The notes: generated by a model not told the origin, from the sequence alone. DNA of 64,000 nucleotides from Desulfurobacteriaceae bacterium (GCA_026987115.1 JALSNF010000045.1:1-64000); one strand, 5' to 3'. Positions 42,524 to 52,322 are shown, numbered from the stretch's first letter. Translations and numbers: made by a program.

Positions 42524-43710
42524 AAAGGCTTTGTTTAAGCCTACTGTTGGTTTATCTCTTTATCCTTCCTGCAAGGGGAGAGGTTATAGAGAAAATAGAA
42601 ATTACAGGCTTAAAGTGGACGAAGAAGGAGCTTGTTTTAAAAGAGCTCCTTTTAAAGCCGGGAGAGGAGTTTAACCGAGAGCTCCTTAAACTCTCAATTA
42701 GAAACCTCTTAAATACTCACCTTTTCTACGAAGTTAAAAGCAAAGTAATAAAGGAAAAAGGCAAAGTGGTAATCAAACTAAAGCTAAAAGATAAGTTCCC
42801 TTTAGTTCCCCTTCCAAGATTTCAGGTTAAGAGCTCAGGGGCTTACAAAGCAGGAATGGAAGTGAGGGATTACAATCTCTTTGGACTAGGCCACAAGGTA
42901 TTTATAGGATATGTAAGGTGGTTCAACGAAGACCAACCCTCTAAACACATTTACACCTACACGGAACTTTACAGGATAATAAGAAACAGGGGAAACTTAA
43001 GCTTCGGAGTCTTTTACGACGAGTCTTACGAGACAACGACTAAGGGAAAGGAGTTTAAAGAAAAATTAATAAGAGCTCCCGTAGAAACAACTTTTTACCT
43101 AGATAGAGAAAAGGTGAACCAACTCTCAGTAGGAATTGAGAGCTTCTCTTCCTTAAACTCAGGCTCCGTAAAAGATACAAGATTACAATACTTAACCTTT
43201 TCCTTCCTAAAGGACCGTTCAACAGATATGGTCTATTACACAATAGGGAAAAGAGCGAAAATCTCCTTTAAACTATCAACTCCGAAAGTTTCCGACTTCT
43301 TTACCGGAGAGGTCTTAGGCTCCTTTACTTTCTCAAAAAGGAGGGGAAAGTTAAATACCTCCACGGTTTCCGCTTACGGAGGAACAAAAGTTGGCTACAG
43401 TAGAGAAGGTCTGTACCTAAAAGCCCCTGTTCCCGGCTACTCCCCGGAGAAGGTCTATAACAAAAAGTTTTTAGCAGTTAACTACTCTTACCGATTCCCC
43501 TTAATAGATAAGTCGGTATTTTTAAAGCCGACCCTTTGGGTGGGGAGCTCCTTTAAAAACAGGCCAAGGAAATTACTCTCCTCAGCAGGCATAGAGCTTA
43601 CCGCTTTCTCGGCAAGGATAGCTGATGGTATCATTAGGTTCAAAATATTTAAAGGAATAGGAAGGAGCGGAAAAACAGAGAGCTCCTTCCGCCTCTCTTT
43701 TAGGTGGTGA
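42520..43710 (+). CDS. Short Omp85/BamA-family outer-membrane protein
   Basis: 396 residues with a signal peptide ending ARG. One POTRA-like domain (about 20-95, IEKIEITGLKWTKKELVLKELL) precedes a barrel of about 16 short strands (YNLFGLGHKVFIGYVRWF at its start) ending SFRLSFRW. Classical BamA has five POTRAs and about 800 residues, so this is a compact Omp85 with a single POTRA. It may be a passenger-specific assembly or secretion pore. It is distinct from the TamA-like protein at 29,416. Its stop overlaps the next gene's upstream GTG. Confidence 0.82.
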   Translation: MKRLCLSLLLVYLFILPARGEVIEKIEITGLKWTKKELVLKELLLKPGEEFNRELLKLSIRNLLNTHLFYEVKSKVIKEKGKVVIKLKLKDKFPLVPLPRFQVKSSGAYKAGMEVRDYNLFGLGHKVFIGYVRWFNEDQPSKHIYTYTELYRIIRNRGNLSFGVFYDESYETTTKGKEFKEKLIRAPVETTFYLDREKVNQLSVGIESFSSLNSGSVKDTRLQYLTFSFLKDRSTDMVYYTIGKRAKISFKLSTPKVSDFFTGEVLGSFTFSKRRGKLNTSTVSAYGGTKVGYSREGLYLKAPVPGYSPEKVYNKKFLAVNYSYRFPLIDKSVFLKPTLWVGSSFKNRPRKLLSSAGIELTAFSARIADGIIRFKIFKGIGRSGKTESSFRLSFRW

Positions 43711-43712
43711 AG

Positions 43713-44552
43713 ATGAAAGTAGCGGTAGCCCAGATAAACACTAAACTGGGAAGAGTTAAGGAAAACGTTGAAAAGTGCCTTGAATTTGCCCTTAAGGCAA
43801 AGGAAGAGGGCGCCAAAGTCTGCCTCTTCCCTGAACTTTCACTAACAGGCTACAACATCCAAGACCTAACCTTTGAAGTAGCTTTAACGGCAGAAAGCCC
43901 GGAGCTCATTCCCCTTATTGAGCTAAGTAGGGAAATAGACATAGTCGTAGGTTTAATTGAAGAAACCCCCGAGCACATTTTCTACAACTCGGCCTTTTAC
44001 TTATCTGAAGGCAAAGTAAAACACGTCCACAGAAAACTATACCTTCCAACTTACGGTATGTTTGACGAAGGAAGGTTCACGGGAAGGGGAAAGGAGGTAA
44101 AGGTATTTAAAGGGAGACTGGGAGAGAGCTCTATATTTATATGCGAAGACCTCTGGCACTTTTCAAGCATATACCTTGCATTTATCCAAAAAGCAAAGTA
44201 CATCTTTGCCCTCTCTGCAAGCCCGGGAAGGGGCTACAGGGAAAAGGGAATGTTTGGAAACGCAGAAGTATGGCTAAACATGGGAGAGTTCTATTCAAGG
44301 CTGACTGGGAGCTACTTCCTCTACTCAAACAGAGTGGGAGTAGAAGACGGCTTCGTCTTTTCTGGCAACTCCTTCATTTGCGACCCATACGGAAACGTAA
44401 TTGCAAAAGCTGGCTCATTTAAAGAGGAGCTTTTAACGGTTGAGTTAAACCCTTCCCTTATACGCTCTGCGAGGATAAACCTTCCCCTCTTAAGGGACGA
44501 AAGGCCCTTAATGGTGCTTAAGAACCTAAGGAGAATCTTAGATGAGAGATAG
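43713..44552 (+). CDS. Glutaminase (nitrilase-superfamily) subunit of NAD synthetase
   Basis: 279 residues from the ATG at 43713; a GTG at 43704 is in frame but overlaps the preceding gene. The carbon-nitrogen hydrolase triad is visible: Glu in FPELSLTGY near 46, Lys in HRKLYLPTYG near 113 and Cys in FICEDLWH near 150. It is followed, with an 11-base overlap, by nadE. In most bacteria this domain is fused to the synthetase; here it is a separate gene that probably supplies ammonia from glutamine. AGGTGGTGA precedes the start. Confidence 0.87.
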   Translation: MKVAVAQINTKLGRVKENVEKCLEFALKAKEEGAKVCLFPELSLTGYNIQDLTFEVALTAESPELIPLIELSREIDIVVGLIEETPEHIFYNSAFYLSEGKVKHVHRKLYLPTYGMFDEGRFTGRGKEVKVFKGRLGESSIFICEDLWHFSSIYLAFIQKAKYIFALSASPGRGYREKGMFGNAEVWLNMGEFYSRLTGSYFLYSNRVGVEDGFVFSGNSFICDPYGNVIAKAGSFKEELLTVELNPSLIRSARINLPLLRDERPLMVLKNLRRILDER

Positions 44553-45381
44553 GCTGGAAAAGGAACTCCAGATAGAAGACAAAGCATTCGTTGAAGAAGT
44601 TTTAACGGAATTCATAAAAGAAGAGCTCTTAAAAGCCGGCTTTAAAAAAGCCGTAATAGGCCTGTCAGGAGGCGTTGACTCCTCCTTAACTGCCTTTTTA
44701 ACTGTAAAAGCTCTGGGGAAGGAAAACGTTATAGGCATATCAATGCCCTACAAAACCTCCTCCCCCTCCTCAAGGGAAGACGCAAAGCTGGTAGCCAAAA
44801 CACTGGGAATAGAGTTTCACGAAATAGACATTACACCTCAAATAGACGCCTACTATAAGCTCTTTCCCAAAGCCGACCCTGTAAGGAAAGGGAACAAAAT
44901 GGCAAGGGAAAGAATGAGCATACTGTACGACTTCGCCCACTGGAAGAAAGCCCTAGTTATAGGAACCAGCAACAAAAGCGAACTCCTCATAGGATATTCA
45001 ACCAGGTGGGGAGACTCTGCCCACGACGTTAACCCGATAGGAGACCTATACAAAACCCAAGTATGGGAAATGGCTAAGTTCGTTGGAGTCCCTGAAAAGA
45101 TAGTTAAGAAGAAACCTTCAGCAGACCTCTGGCCGGGACAAACTGACGAAGGAGAGATAGGACTTTCCTACAGAGAACTTGACAAGATATTAGTTGGATA
45201 TGTTGACCTTAGGTTAAGGAAAGAAGAACTAGTGGAAGCAGGTTTTAGAAAGGAACTAGTGGAAAAAGTCTTAAGTATGGTCCAAAAGAGCCAGTATAAG
45301 AGGAAAATGCCGATTATATGCAAGATATCTCAAAGAACTGTTGATAAAGACTTTCTCTACCTTAGAGACTGGGGGCTTTAA
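44542..45381 (+). CDS. nadE: NAD synthetase, ammonia-using domain
   Basis: 279 residues with the PP-loop SGGVDSS near 43-49, ISMPYKTSSPSSREDA and ATP/deamido-NAD site residues SNKSELLIGYSTRWGDSAHD near 147-166. It ligates ammonia to deamido-NAD, the last step of NAD synthesis. The N-terminal glutaminase domain is absent and encoded by the overlapping upstream gene, so the two probably form a complex or cooperate. ATG overlaps the upstream stop by 11 bases. Confidence 0.93.
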   Translation: MRDRLEKELQIEDKAFVEEVLTEFIKEELLKAGFKKAVIGLSGGVDSSLTAFLTVKALGKENVIGISMPYKTSSPSSREDAKLVAKTLGIEFHEIDITPQIDAYYKLFPKADPVRKGNKMARERMSILYDFAHWKKALVIGTSNKSELLIGYSTRWGDSAHDVNPIGDLYKTQVWEMAKFVGVPEKIVKKKPSADLWPGQTDEGEIGLSYRELDKILVGYVDLRLRKEELVEAGFRKELVEKVLSMVQKSQYKRKMPIICKISQRTVDKDFLYLRDWGL

Positions 45382-45382
45382 G

Positions 45383-46765
45383 ATGAAGGCAGACTTTAAA
45401 GAGCTTGGAACTTTAGGGGTAAAACTCCTTAAAGGAAAAGGAGCAGACTACGGGGAGCTCTTTTTTGAAAGGAGACACTCGTTCTTTGCCAAGTGCGAGG
45501 ACAACAAGATAGAAGAGGTCTCTTACGGAATAGAAGAGGGAGTGGGAATCAGGTTCGTTAAAGACTTTAAAACCTACTACGGTTTCACCAACAAGATAAA
45601 CGAAAAGAGCATAAGAGAACTCATAGACGCAATAACCTCAGCTGTAAGGTCTGAGAAAGAATGTACCATAGACTTTACAGAGAAAGAGCAAAGATACCAA
45701 CAGGTAATAGAAGGAATGGAAATAGACATTCCAGTTGAAAGGAAAGTTGAATACCTAAAGAGAGCAAACGAGGCAGCAAGAATCTCAGACAGGATAAAAC
45801 AGGTAAGCGTAGTGCTAAAAGACACGCTTCAAGAAGTTGTAATAGTGAATACAGACGGAAAGATAGTTGAAGACCTAAGGCCGAGAGTAGTCTTTTACAC
45901 CTTAGCGGTAGCTTCAGACGGAGTGGAGCTCCAAACAGGCTACGAACCTGTAGGCCACTTGGGAGACTACTCTTTACTTGAGAAGGTAAAACCTGAAGAG
46001 ATAGGTAAGAAAGCTGCCGAAAGGGCCCTTAAAATGCTTAAGGCAAAGCCTGCCCCTGCAGGTAAGTTCACAGTAGTAATATCCTCTGAAGCAGGAGGAA
46101 CTATGATACACGAAGCGGTGGGGCACGGTCTTGAAGCAGACCTTGTAAATCAAGGACTCTCCGTTTACTCGGGAAAACTAGGTGAAAAGGTTGCTTCAGA
46201 ACTGATAACAGTAATAGACGACGGGAGAATGAAAGGGAAATACGGAAGCAGTGGATATGACGACGAAGGAAATCCCACTGCCAAAAACATCTTAATAGAA
46301 AACGGGATTTTAAAGGGATATATGTACGACAACATTGAAGCTATGAAAAGCGAAGGCCTCCCAACTGGAAACGGTAGAAGACAGTCATATAAACACGCTC
46401 CCATCCCAAGAATGACAAATACCTACATAGCCTCAGGAGACACTGACCCCCAAGACATAATCTCGGACACGAAAAGCGGAATTCTCGTAGTAAAAATGGG
46501 AGGAGGACAAGTAGATACTGTAAGCGGAGACTTTGTATTTGAAGTATCTGAAGCCTACCTTATAGAAAAGGGTAAGATAACAGAGCCTATAAGGGGAGCC
46601 ATCCTAATAGGAAACGGCCCTCAAGTCTTAAAAGAGATAGACGCCGTAGGAAACGACTTAGGCTTCTCAATAGGGACCTGCGGTAAGGACGGTCAAGGAG
46701 TTCCCGTCTCAGACGGACTGCCTACAATAAGGATACCCAAAATTACCGTGGGAGGAACAACTTGA
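45383..46765 (+). CDS. tldD: TldD-type metalloprotease, zinc subunit
   Basis: 460 residues from the ATG at 45383, which lies after a GGGGG-containing RBS and directly after the nadE stop; an upstream in-frame ATG (45341) lies inside nadE. The zinc motif HEAVGHGLEAD (HExxxH) is near 242, with SGKLGEKVASELITV and GNGRRQSYKHAPIPRMTNTY after it. Its partner TldE/PmbA is encoded about 18 kb upstream. The heterodimer degrades unfolded peptides and can mature small modified peptides. Confidence 0.93.
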   Translation: MKADFKELGTLGVKLLKGKGADYGELFFERRHSFFAKCEDNKIEEVSYGIEEGVGIRFVKDFKTYYGFTNKINEKSIRELIDAITSAVRSEKECTIDFTEKEQRYQQVIEGMEIDIPVERKVEYLKRANEAARISDRIKQVSVVLKDTLQEVVIVNTDGKIVEDLRPRVVFYTLAVASDGVELQTGYEPVGHLGDYSLLEKVKPEEIGKKAAERALKMLKAKPAPAGKFTVVISSEAGGTMIHEAVGHGLEADLVNQGLSVYSGKLGEKVASELITVIDDGRMKGKYGSSGYDDEGNPTAKNILIENGILKGYMYDNIEAMKSEGLPTGNGRRQSYKHAPIPRMTNTYIASGDTDPQDIISDTKSGILVVKMGGGQVDTVSGDFVFEVSEAYLIEKGKITEPIRGAILIGNGPQVLKEIDAVGNDLGFSIGTCGKDGQGVPVSDGLPTIRIPKITVGGTT

Positions 46766-47433
46766 AAGTAGCAGCTTTAAAGAACATAGAGTTTGAAGAC
46801 TTAGGGAACTTTAAAACTGCCTTTGAAAAAAGGGGCGTGAAAACAGAAGAATTTAGAGCATTTGAAGGGGAATTTCCAAAACCTACAGACTTTGACATAC
46901 TGGTAGTGCTAGGCGGACCTATGGGAGCTTACCAAGAGGATAAGTTTCCCTTCCTCAAAGAAGAGGAAAGGCTGATTAAGGACTTCTTTCACGAAGGGAA
47001 GAAGGTGTTAGGAGTTTGTTTAGGAGCGCAACTAATAGCAAAAGCTTTTGGAGGGAGAGTTTTTAAGGGAGAGTGGGGAAAAGAGATAGGCTGGAAAGAA
47101 GTATTTCCACAGGGAGACTTTGAGATACTTTATAAGGACGAAATAGAGGTGTTCCACTGGCACGGGGATACTTTTGAAATACCTAAAGGAGCTGTAAAGC
47201 TTGCCTCTTCTGCAATGTACAAAAACCAGGCCTTTAGGATAGGAAAACAGGTAGTAGCCCTCCAGTTCCACCTTGAAGTTGAAGAGGAAGGGATTAAAAG
47301 ATGGATTGAGGCTTATAGGGAAGAGCTTAAAGAGGAAGGAATAGAGGAAAGAGAGATTTTGGCCTCTCCGGATAAGTGGAGGAAATTAAGGCTCTACTCA
47401 GACGTCTTTATAGAGTACTTCCTAAGGCTTTAA
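46762..47433 (+). CDS. Class-I glutamine amidotransferase-like protein
   Basis: 223 residues. It has the GATase1 nucleophile motif VLGVCLGAQ near 91 and FHWHGDTFEIP plus VALQFHLEVE near 170 with the catalytic His and Glu. GGPMGAYQEDKFPF is a typical start of the GMP-synthase-like stand-alone family. The amine acceptor partner is not known; candidates include gamma-glutamyl hydrolases. TTG start overlaps the tldD stop. It is the last gene before the promoter of the RND operon. Confidence 0.85.
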   Translation: MKVAALKNIEFEDLGNFKTAFEKRGVKTEEFRAFEGEFPKPTDFDILVVLGGPMGAYQEDKFPFLKEEERLIKDFFHEGKKVLGVCLGAQLIAKAFGGRVFKGEWGKEIGWKEVFPQGDFEILYKDEIEVFHWHGDTFEIPKGAVKLASSAMYKNQAFRIGKQVVALQFHLEVEEEGIKRWIEAYREELKEEGIEEREILASPDKWRKLRLYSDVFIEYFLRL

Positions 47434-47438
47434 AAACC

Positions 47439-47475
47439 TTGACATGATAATAAATTCTAATAAGATAATGAATTT
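47439..47475 (+). promoter_or_regulatory. Promoter and inverted repeat before the RND efflux operon
   Basis: TTGACA at 47439-47444 and TAAGAT at 47461-47466 (spacer 16) form a plausible promoter. The arms AAATTC (47452-47457) and GAATTT (47470-47475) make a 6-base inverted repeat around the -10, which could be an operator for a repressor. A second TTGACA at 47474-47479 lacks a good -10 downstream. Confidence 0.5.
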
Positions 47476-47500
47476 GACAAACTCGGTAGAGAGGTAAGAA

Positions 47501-48676
47501 ATGGTAAAGCGTTCGGCAGCTATGTTTCTTCTTTTAACCCTTTTAACCTCATGTGGAGAGAAAGGAGAAAAAGCCGAAAGTATAAAGGTTAAAGAAGTAA
47601 AAGGAGTCAAAGTTCAACCTGTTGAAGTTATGACCTTTTACAGAAAGAGCTCCTTTTCCGGAACGGTAATTCCAAAAGAAGAGATAATGCTTTCCCCTAA
47701 AGTGGTAGGTTATCTAATAAAGGAAAAGGTAAAGGTAGGAGATAAAGTTAAAAAAGGTCAAGTTGTAGCAGTGATAGACAGCTCAGACATAAAACCTGAC
47801 GTAGAAAAGGCAAGGGCTGCCCTCAAAGAGATAGCTGCCGCACAAAAAGAGTTAAACAAAGTATTAAAGGAAGTTGAGGCAAACGAAAGAGCAGTTAAAG
47901 CGAACTATGAGTTTGCCCTTAAAACCTATCAGAGGTTTAAAGAGCTCTTTAAAGAAGAGGCCGTATCAAAGCAGAAGTTTGACGAAGTAAAAGCAAAATA
48001 TGAAGCTGCAAAAGCTCAGCTTGAGGCAGTTAAAGCTAAAAAGGCTCAAGTTTTAGAAAAGAAAAGGGAGCTCCTTGCAAAAGAGCAGCAGGTAAAGGCA
48101 GGCCTTAAAAAGGCTCAGGCCTACCTCTCTTACACCTATCTAAAATCCCCCGTAAACGGAATAGTCCTGCAAAAGTTAATTGACGAGGGTAATCTAGTTT
48201 CACCTCAAACTCCCGTATTTAAAGTAGGTTCTCTTCCTTTAAGAGTAAGAGCCTTCATAGATAACGCCTTTGCAGATAAAGTAAAGGTAGGAACAAAAGT
48301 GAAAGTGAAAGTGGGGAACACCCTTTATTCAGGGAAAGTAGTTGAGGTTGACAAAAGTGCAGACCCAATATCCCATAAGTTTGGAGTTAAAGTAGAAACT
48401 GAAGAACCCTTAAAAGCAATTCCGGGAACTTACGCAGTAGTTGAAATACCTTATTTAAAGGCGGAAACCATAGTCGTTCCCAAAAGTGCAATTTACAGGG
48501 TGGGAGCTCTTGAGTTCGTCTTTGTAGTTAAAAACGGCATAGCTCACTTAAGAACAGTTAAGACCGGAGAAACCATAGGAAATAAAGTCGTAATACTCTC
48601 TGGACTCCACAAAGGAGAGAAGATAGCCACTACAAACGTTAACAAACTTGTAGATGGAGCAAGAGTAGAGGGGTAA
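47501..48676 (+). CDS. RND efflux membrane-fusion (HlyD-type) lipoprotein
   Basis: 391 residues with lipobox LTSC near 17. Domains in order: lipoyl half (GTVIPKEEIMLSPKVVGYLIKEKVKVGDKVKKGQVVAVID), a long alpha-hairpin (about 105-205), second lipoyl half (LKSPVNGIVLQKLIDEGNLV), beta-barrel and membrane-proximal domain. It links the inner-membrane pump to an outer-membrane channel. It is followed two bases later by the RND permease. No TolC-type gene is nearby, so a channel from elsewhere is needed. It follows a candidate promoter with an inverted repeat. Confidence 0.9.
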   Translation: MVKRSAAMFLLLTLLTSCGEKGEKAESIKVKEVKGVKVQPVEVMTFYRKSSFSGTVIPKEEIMLSPKVVGYLIKEKVKVGDKVKKGQVVAVIDSSDIKPDVEKARAALKEIAAAQKELNKVLKEVEANERAVKANYEFALKTYQRFKELFKEEAVSKQKFDEVKAKYEAAKAQLEAVKAKKAQVLEKKRELLAKEQQVKAGLKKAQAYLSYTYLKSPVNGIVLQKLIDEGNLVSPQTPVFKVGSLPLRVRAFIDNAFADKVKVGTKVKVKVGNTLYSGKVVEVDKSADPISHKFGVKVETEEPLKAIPGTYAVVEIPYLKAETIVVPKSAIYRVGALEFVFVVKNGIAHLRTVKTGETIGNKVVILSGLHKGEKIATTNVNKLVDGARVEG

Positions 48677-48678
48677 AG

Positions 48679-51600
48679 ATGAAGAACATAAACCTTGGTA
48701 TAGCAGGAAGAATCGCTAAATCTTTTATAACCTCAAAGCTAACTCCCCTATTCCTTATAGCTTCTATACTCATCGGTTTAGCAGCAATAATCTTTACTCC
48801 TAAAGAGGAAGAGCCTCAAATAGTTGTTCCTATGGTTGACATATTTATTCCCTACCCGGGAGCTTCAGCAAAGGAGGTGGAAAGGAAAGTCTCCACAAGG
48901 TTTGAAAAGCTCATTTGGGAAATTAAGGGAATGGACTACGTTTATTCCATCTCCAAGCCCGGTATGTCCTTAATAATAGCAAGGTTCAAAGTCGGCGAGA
49001 ACATGGAAGATGCCTTAGTAAGGCTTTACAATAAACTAATGTCAAACCTTGACAAGCTCCCAAAGGGAGCCCTCCAGCCAATAGTCAAACCTAAAGACAT
49101 TAATGACGTTCCCATAGTAACCTTAACCCTATGGAGCCCTGACAGAACGCCTTACGAACTTAGGAAATTTGCCAAAGAACTGTGCCTTCAACTTAAGCAA
49201 GTTAAAAACGTATCAAAATCCTGGATAATAGGCGGGGACTCAAGAAGGTTCAAAGTAATAGTAGATGAAAACAAGCTTAAAAACTACCACCTTTCACTTC
49301 TCCAAGTAGCACAAGCAATAAAGTCCGCAAACGCAAAATTCCCCGCTGGGAAAGTAGTAGAAAACGATACAGAATTCCCCGTTGAAGCAGGAGAGTTTAT
49401 AAAGACGATAAACGACCTTAAAAACATCGTTGTAGCAGTTTACAAAGGCAAGCCAGTTTACCTAAAAGACGTAGCAACGGTAGTTGACGCTCCGAAAGAC
49501 CCAGACAACTATGTATTTATAGGCTTTGGGCCCCACTCTGAAGAAAAGGGAGTCAGCAAAGAGTTTATAAAAGAACACGGCAACCAATTCCCGGCAGTCA
49601 CCATAGCAATAGCAAAGAAAAAAGGAACAAACGCTGTTAATGTAGCAAGAGACATACTAGAAAAGGTTAAACTAGTAAAAGACCACATGCTACCTAAAGA
49701 CATTCACATAACAGTTACCAGGAACTACGGAAAGACGGCAGAGGACAAGTTCAAAGAGCTAATGTTCCACCTAGGAGTTGCAATCGCAGCGGTAGTAGTC
49801 TTTATAGGCTTGACATTGGGTATAAAGGAAGCTTTAGTAGTATCAATAGCAATTCCCACCACTTTAGCCTTAACTCTCTTTGTTGACCTTATAACAGGAT
49901 ATACCTTAAACAGGGTAACCCTCTTTGCCCTAATCTTCACCCTTGGTCTTTTAGTTGACGACGCAATAGTAGTAGTAGAAAACATCCACAGACACCTTAA
50001 ACTAAAGGAAATGCCTCCTCTTCAAGCGGCCATTTACGCCGTTGCAGAAGTAGGAAACCCAACCATACTGGCAACCTTTACGGTAATAGCTGCCCTTTTA
50101 CCTATGGCCTTCGTAAGAGGGCTTATGGGACCCTACATGAGGCCAATCCCGGTAAACGCCTCAGTTGCAATGTTCTTCTCCCTAATCGTAGCCTTTGTAA
50201 TCTCCCCCTGGGCCGCCTACCACCTCCTCAGGAAAGACGTTGAAAAAGAAGAAAAGAAACTGGTCCTAGAAGAGACAAGAACTTACAAGATTTACAACAA
50301 ATTAGTTAGACCCCTTCTAGACTCTGCCCTTAAAAGGTGGGTGTTCCTCTTCGTAGTTCTCCTCTTAATGGTAGGTTCAGTCTCCATGTTCTTTACAAAG
50401 TCAGTAATAGTAAAGCTACTTCCATTTGACAACAAGAGCGAGTTCCAAGTAGTAATAGACATGCCAAAAGGAACTTCCTTAGAGGAGACGGCCAGAGTCA
50501 CTAAAGCCATAGCAGACTACATCCAAACAATTCCGGAGGTTACCGACTTTGAAAGCTACATAGGAACTGCCTCACCCTTTGACTTTAACGGGCTCGTTAG
50601 ACACTACTACTTAAGAAAAGGGGGCAATGTAGCAGACATAAGAATTAACCTTATAGACAAACACGAAAGGAAGAGGCAGTCTCACGACATAGCAAAAGAG
50701 GAAAGGCCAAAAATAGAAGCTGTTGCTAAGGCTGTTAACCCAAAAGCTAAGGTAAAAATCGTAGAAGTTCCACCGGGCCCTCCTGTCCTGTCAACTTTGG
50801 TTGCTGAGATATACGGTAAAGATGACAAGGTAAGAAGGAAAATAGCAAAAGAGATAGAAGAGATATTCAAGAGAACTCCCGGAGTAGTTGATGTAGATAC
50901 TCTCGTTGACGATGACTACTACAAGTATGAGGTTAAAGTAAAGAGGAGGAAAGCAAGGGAGTCTGGAGTTAGTGAAGCTCAAATTGCACAAGTTGTAAGT
51001 ATGGCAATAAAAGGAGCTACAGTATCGGTAGCTCACACTAAGTACGACTCAGACCCTGTTCCCATTTTCGTAAGACTTCCGAGAAACCAAAGGGACGACA
51101 TAAGGAAAATCTTAGACTTAACAGTAATGAATAAACATGGGAAACTTATACCTTTAAGGGAACTTGTTGAAATTAAGAAAGTGTTAGGAGATAAAACCAT
51201 ATACCACAAAAACTTACATCCAGTCTCCTATGTAATTGGAAACGTCGCCGGTAAGTATGAAGCTCCTATCTACCCGATACTTGCTATAAACAAGTATTTA
51301 TCGGAACACCCTCTCCCTGACGGCTACAAGCTTAAATACAACTTCATACCACCTTCAATACCAAAGAGTGACTTTAAACCTGTTATGAAGTGGGACGGCG
51401 AGTGGCAAATTACTTATGAAACCTTTAGGGATATGGGAGCAGCGTTTATAGTTGCGCTAATTTTGATTTACCTCTTGATAGTCGGCCAGTTCCAGTCTTT
51501 CATTATCCCTATGATTATAATGGTTCCCATTCCCTTAACTATGATAGGTATAATCCCTGGCCACTGGCTAATGAGTAAGCTATTAGGGAAGATAACCTAC

Positions 51601-51933
51601 TTTACTGCTACATCCATGATAGGCTTTATAGCCCTTGCAGGTATAGTTGTAAGGAACTCTATAATCCTCGTTGACTTTATCCTCATGAGAAAGAGGGAAG
51701 GAGCTCCCCTAAAAGATTCAATAATAGAGGCCGGAGCTGTAAGGTTTAGACCCATAGTCTTAACGGCTGCAGCAGCAATAGTTGGTGCTGCAGTTATACT
51801 GCTAGACCCGATATTCCAAGGTTTAGCCATTTCACTACTTTTTGGCGTTTTTGCATCAACTATGTTAACGTTAGTGGTAATTCCAGTTATATATTACATG
51901 GTAGAAAAAAAGAACTGGAAAAGTGAAAGTTAA
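48679..51933 (+). CDS. RND-family efflux permease
   Basis: 1084 residues, normal size for AcrB/HAE-type transporters. There are twelve transmembrane helices in two halves with large periplasmic loops after helices 1 and 7. The helix-4 region FTLGLLVDDAIVVVENIHRH near 415-432 has the two conserved Asp residues of the proton relay. KEEEPQIVVPMVDIFIPYPGASAKEVE is the standard porter-domain start. The substrate (drugs, organic solvents or metals) cannot be told from sequence. It pairs with the upstream membrane-fusion protein. Confidence 0.94.
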   Translation: MKNINLGIAGRIAKSFITSKLTPLFLIASILIGLAAIIFTPKEEEPQIVVPMVDIFIPYPGASAKEVERKVSTRFEKLIWEIKGMDYVYSISKPGMSLIIARFKVGENMEDALVRLYNKLMSNLDKLPKGALQPIVKPKDINDVPIVTLTLWSPDRTPYELRKFAKELCLQLKQVKNVSKSWIIGGDSRRFKVIVDENKLKNYHLSLLQVAQAIKSANAKFPAGKVVENDTEFPVEAGEFIKTINDLKNIVVAVYKGKPVYLKDVATVVDAPKDPDNYVFIGFGPHSEEKGVSKEFIKEHGNQFPAVTIAIAKKKGTNAVNVARDILEKVKLVKDHMLPKDIHITVTRNYGKTAEDKFKELMFHLGVAIAAVVVFIGLTLGIKEALVVSIAIPTTLALTLFVDLITGYTLNRVTLFALIFTLGLLVDDAIVVVENIHRHLKLKEMPPLQAAIYAVAEVGNPTILATFTVIAALLPMAFVRGLMGPYMRPIPVNASVAMFFSLIVAFVISPWAAYHLLRKDVEKEEKKLVLEETRTYKIYNKLVRPLLDSALKRWVFLFVVLLLMVGSVSMFFTKSVIVKLLPFDNKSEFQVVIDMPKGTSLEETARVTKAIADYIQTIPEVTDFESYIGTASPFDFNGLVRHYYLRKGGNVADIRINLIDKHERKRQSHDIAKEERPKIEAVAKAVNPKAKVKIVEVPPGPPVLSTLVAEIYGKDDKVRRKIAKEIEEIFKRTPGVVDVDTLVDDDYYKYEVKVKRRKARESGVSEAQIAQVVSMAIKGATVSVAHTKYDSDPVPIFVRLPRNQRDDIRKILDLTVMNKHGKLIPLRELVEIKKVLGDKTIYHKNLHPVSYVIGNVAGKYEAPIYPILAINKYLSEHPLPDGYKLKYNFIPPSIPKSDFKPVMKWDGEWQITYETFRDMGAAFIVALILIYLLIVGQFQSFIIPMIIMVPIPLTMIGIIPGHWLMSKLLGKITYFTATSMIGFIALAGIVVRNSIILVDFILMRKREGAPLKDSIIEAGAVRFRPIVLTAAAAIVGAAVILLDPIFQGLAISLLFGVFASTMLTLVVIPVIYYMVEKKNWKSES

Positions 51934-51977
51934 AAGAAGTGGTAAAATGAAAAAGATACCTAAATTAGGGAGGAAAC

Positions 51978-52322
51978 ATGAAGAGGAAGCTCACAGTTTT
52001 AACCTTAAGCGTTACCTTCTTACTGCCCATAAACTCTCTTGCAGGTTCCCTTTGTTCTGTAAAACCTGAAGCAGAGTCAAAGAAAGAGCCTCTTCCTGTG
52101 AAGTATCAGAACTTAAAAAAGGAGAACGAAGAACTGAAAGCCAAACTTGAAAGCTGTTGTAAGGAGAAAAAAGAAGTCAAAATGGCAATATCTCAGCTTC
52201 AAACTCAAATACACCAGCTTGAGGGGGAAAAAGCGAAGCTTCAGGCTAAACTCTCTTCATTACCTCCAAAGTGGCAACTTGAAGAGCAAATAAAAAAACT
52301 TGAAAACAGGTTGGGGAGGTAG
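51978..52322 (+). CDS. Small secreted coiled-coil protein
   Basis: 114 residues with a signal peptide (about 1-22, ending LAG). The rest is a predicted coiled coil of Lys, Glu, Leu and Gln heptads, with four cysteines in the mature part (CSV, CC) that could form disulfides. No known domain is present. It lies 44 bases after the RND permease and 3 bases before the LysM gene, so the two form one unit. It may be a partner or spacer for the LysM protein in the periplasm. Confidence 0.7.
   Translation: MKRKLTVLTLSVTFLLPINSLAGSLCSVKPEAESKKEPLPVKYQNLKKENEELKAKLESCCKEKKEVKMAISQLQTQIHQLEGEKAKLQAKLSSLPPKWQLEEQIKKLENRLGR

Noticed and set aside
45341..45382. ATG at 45341 as tldD start
   Set aside because: It lies inside nadE and adds a stretch unlike TldD; ATG at 45383 is directly after the nadE stop with a G-rich RBS.
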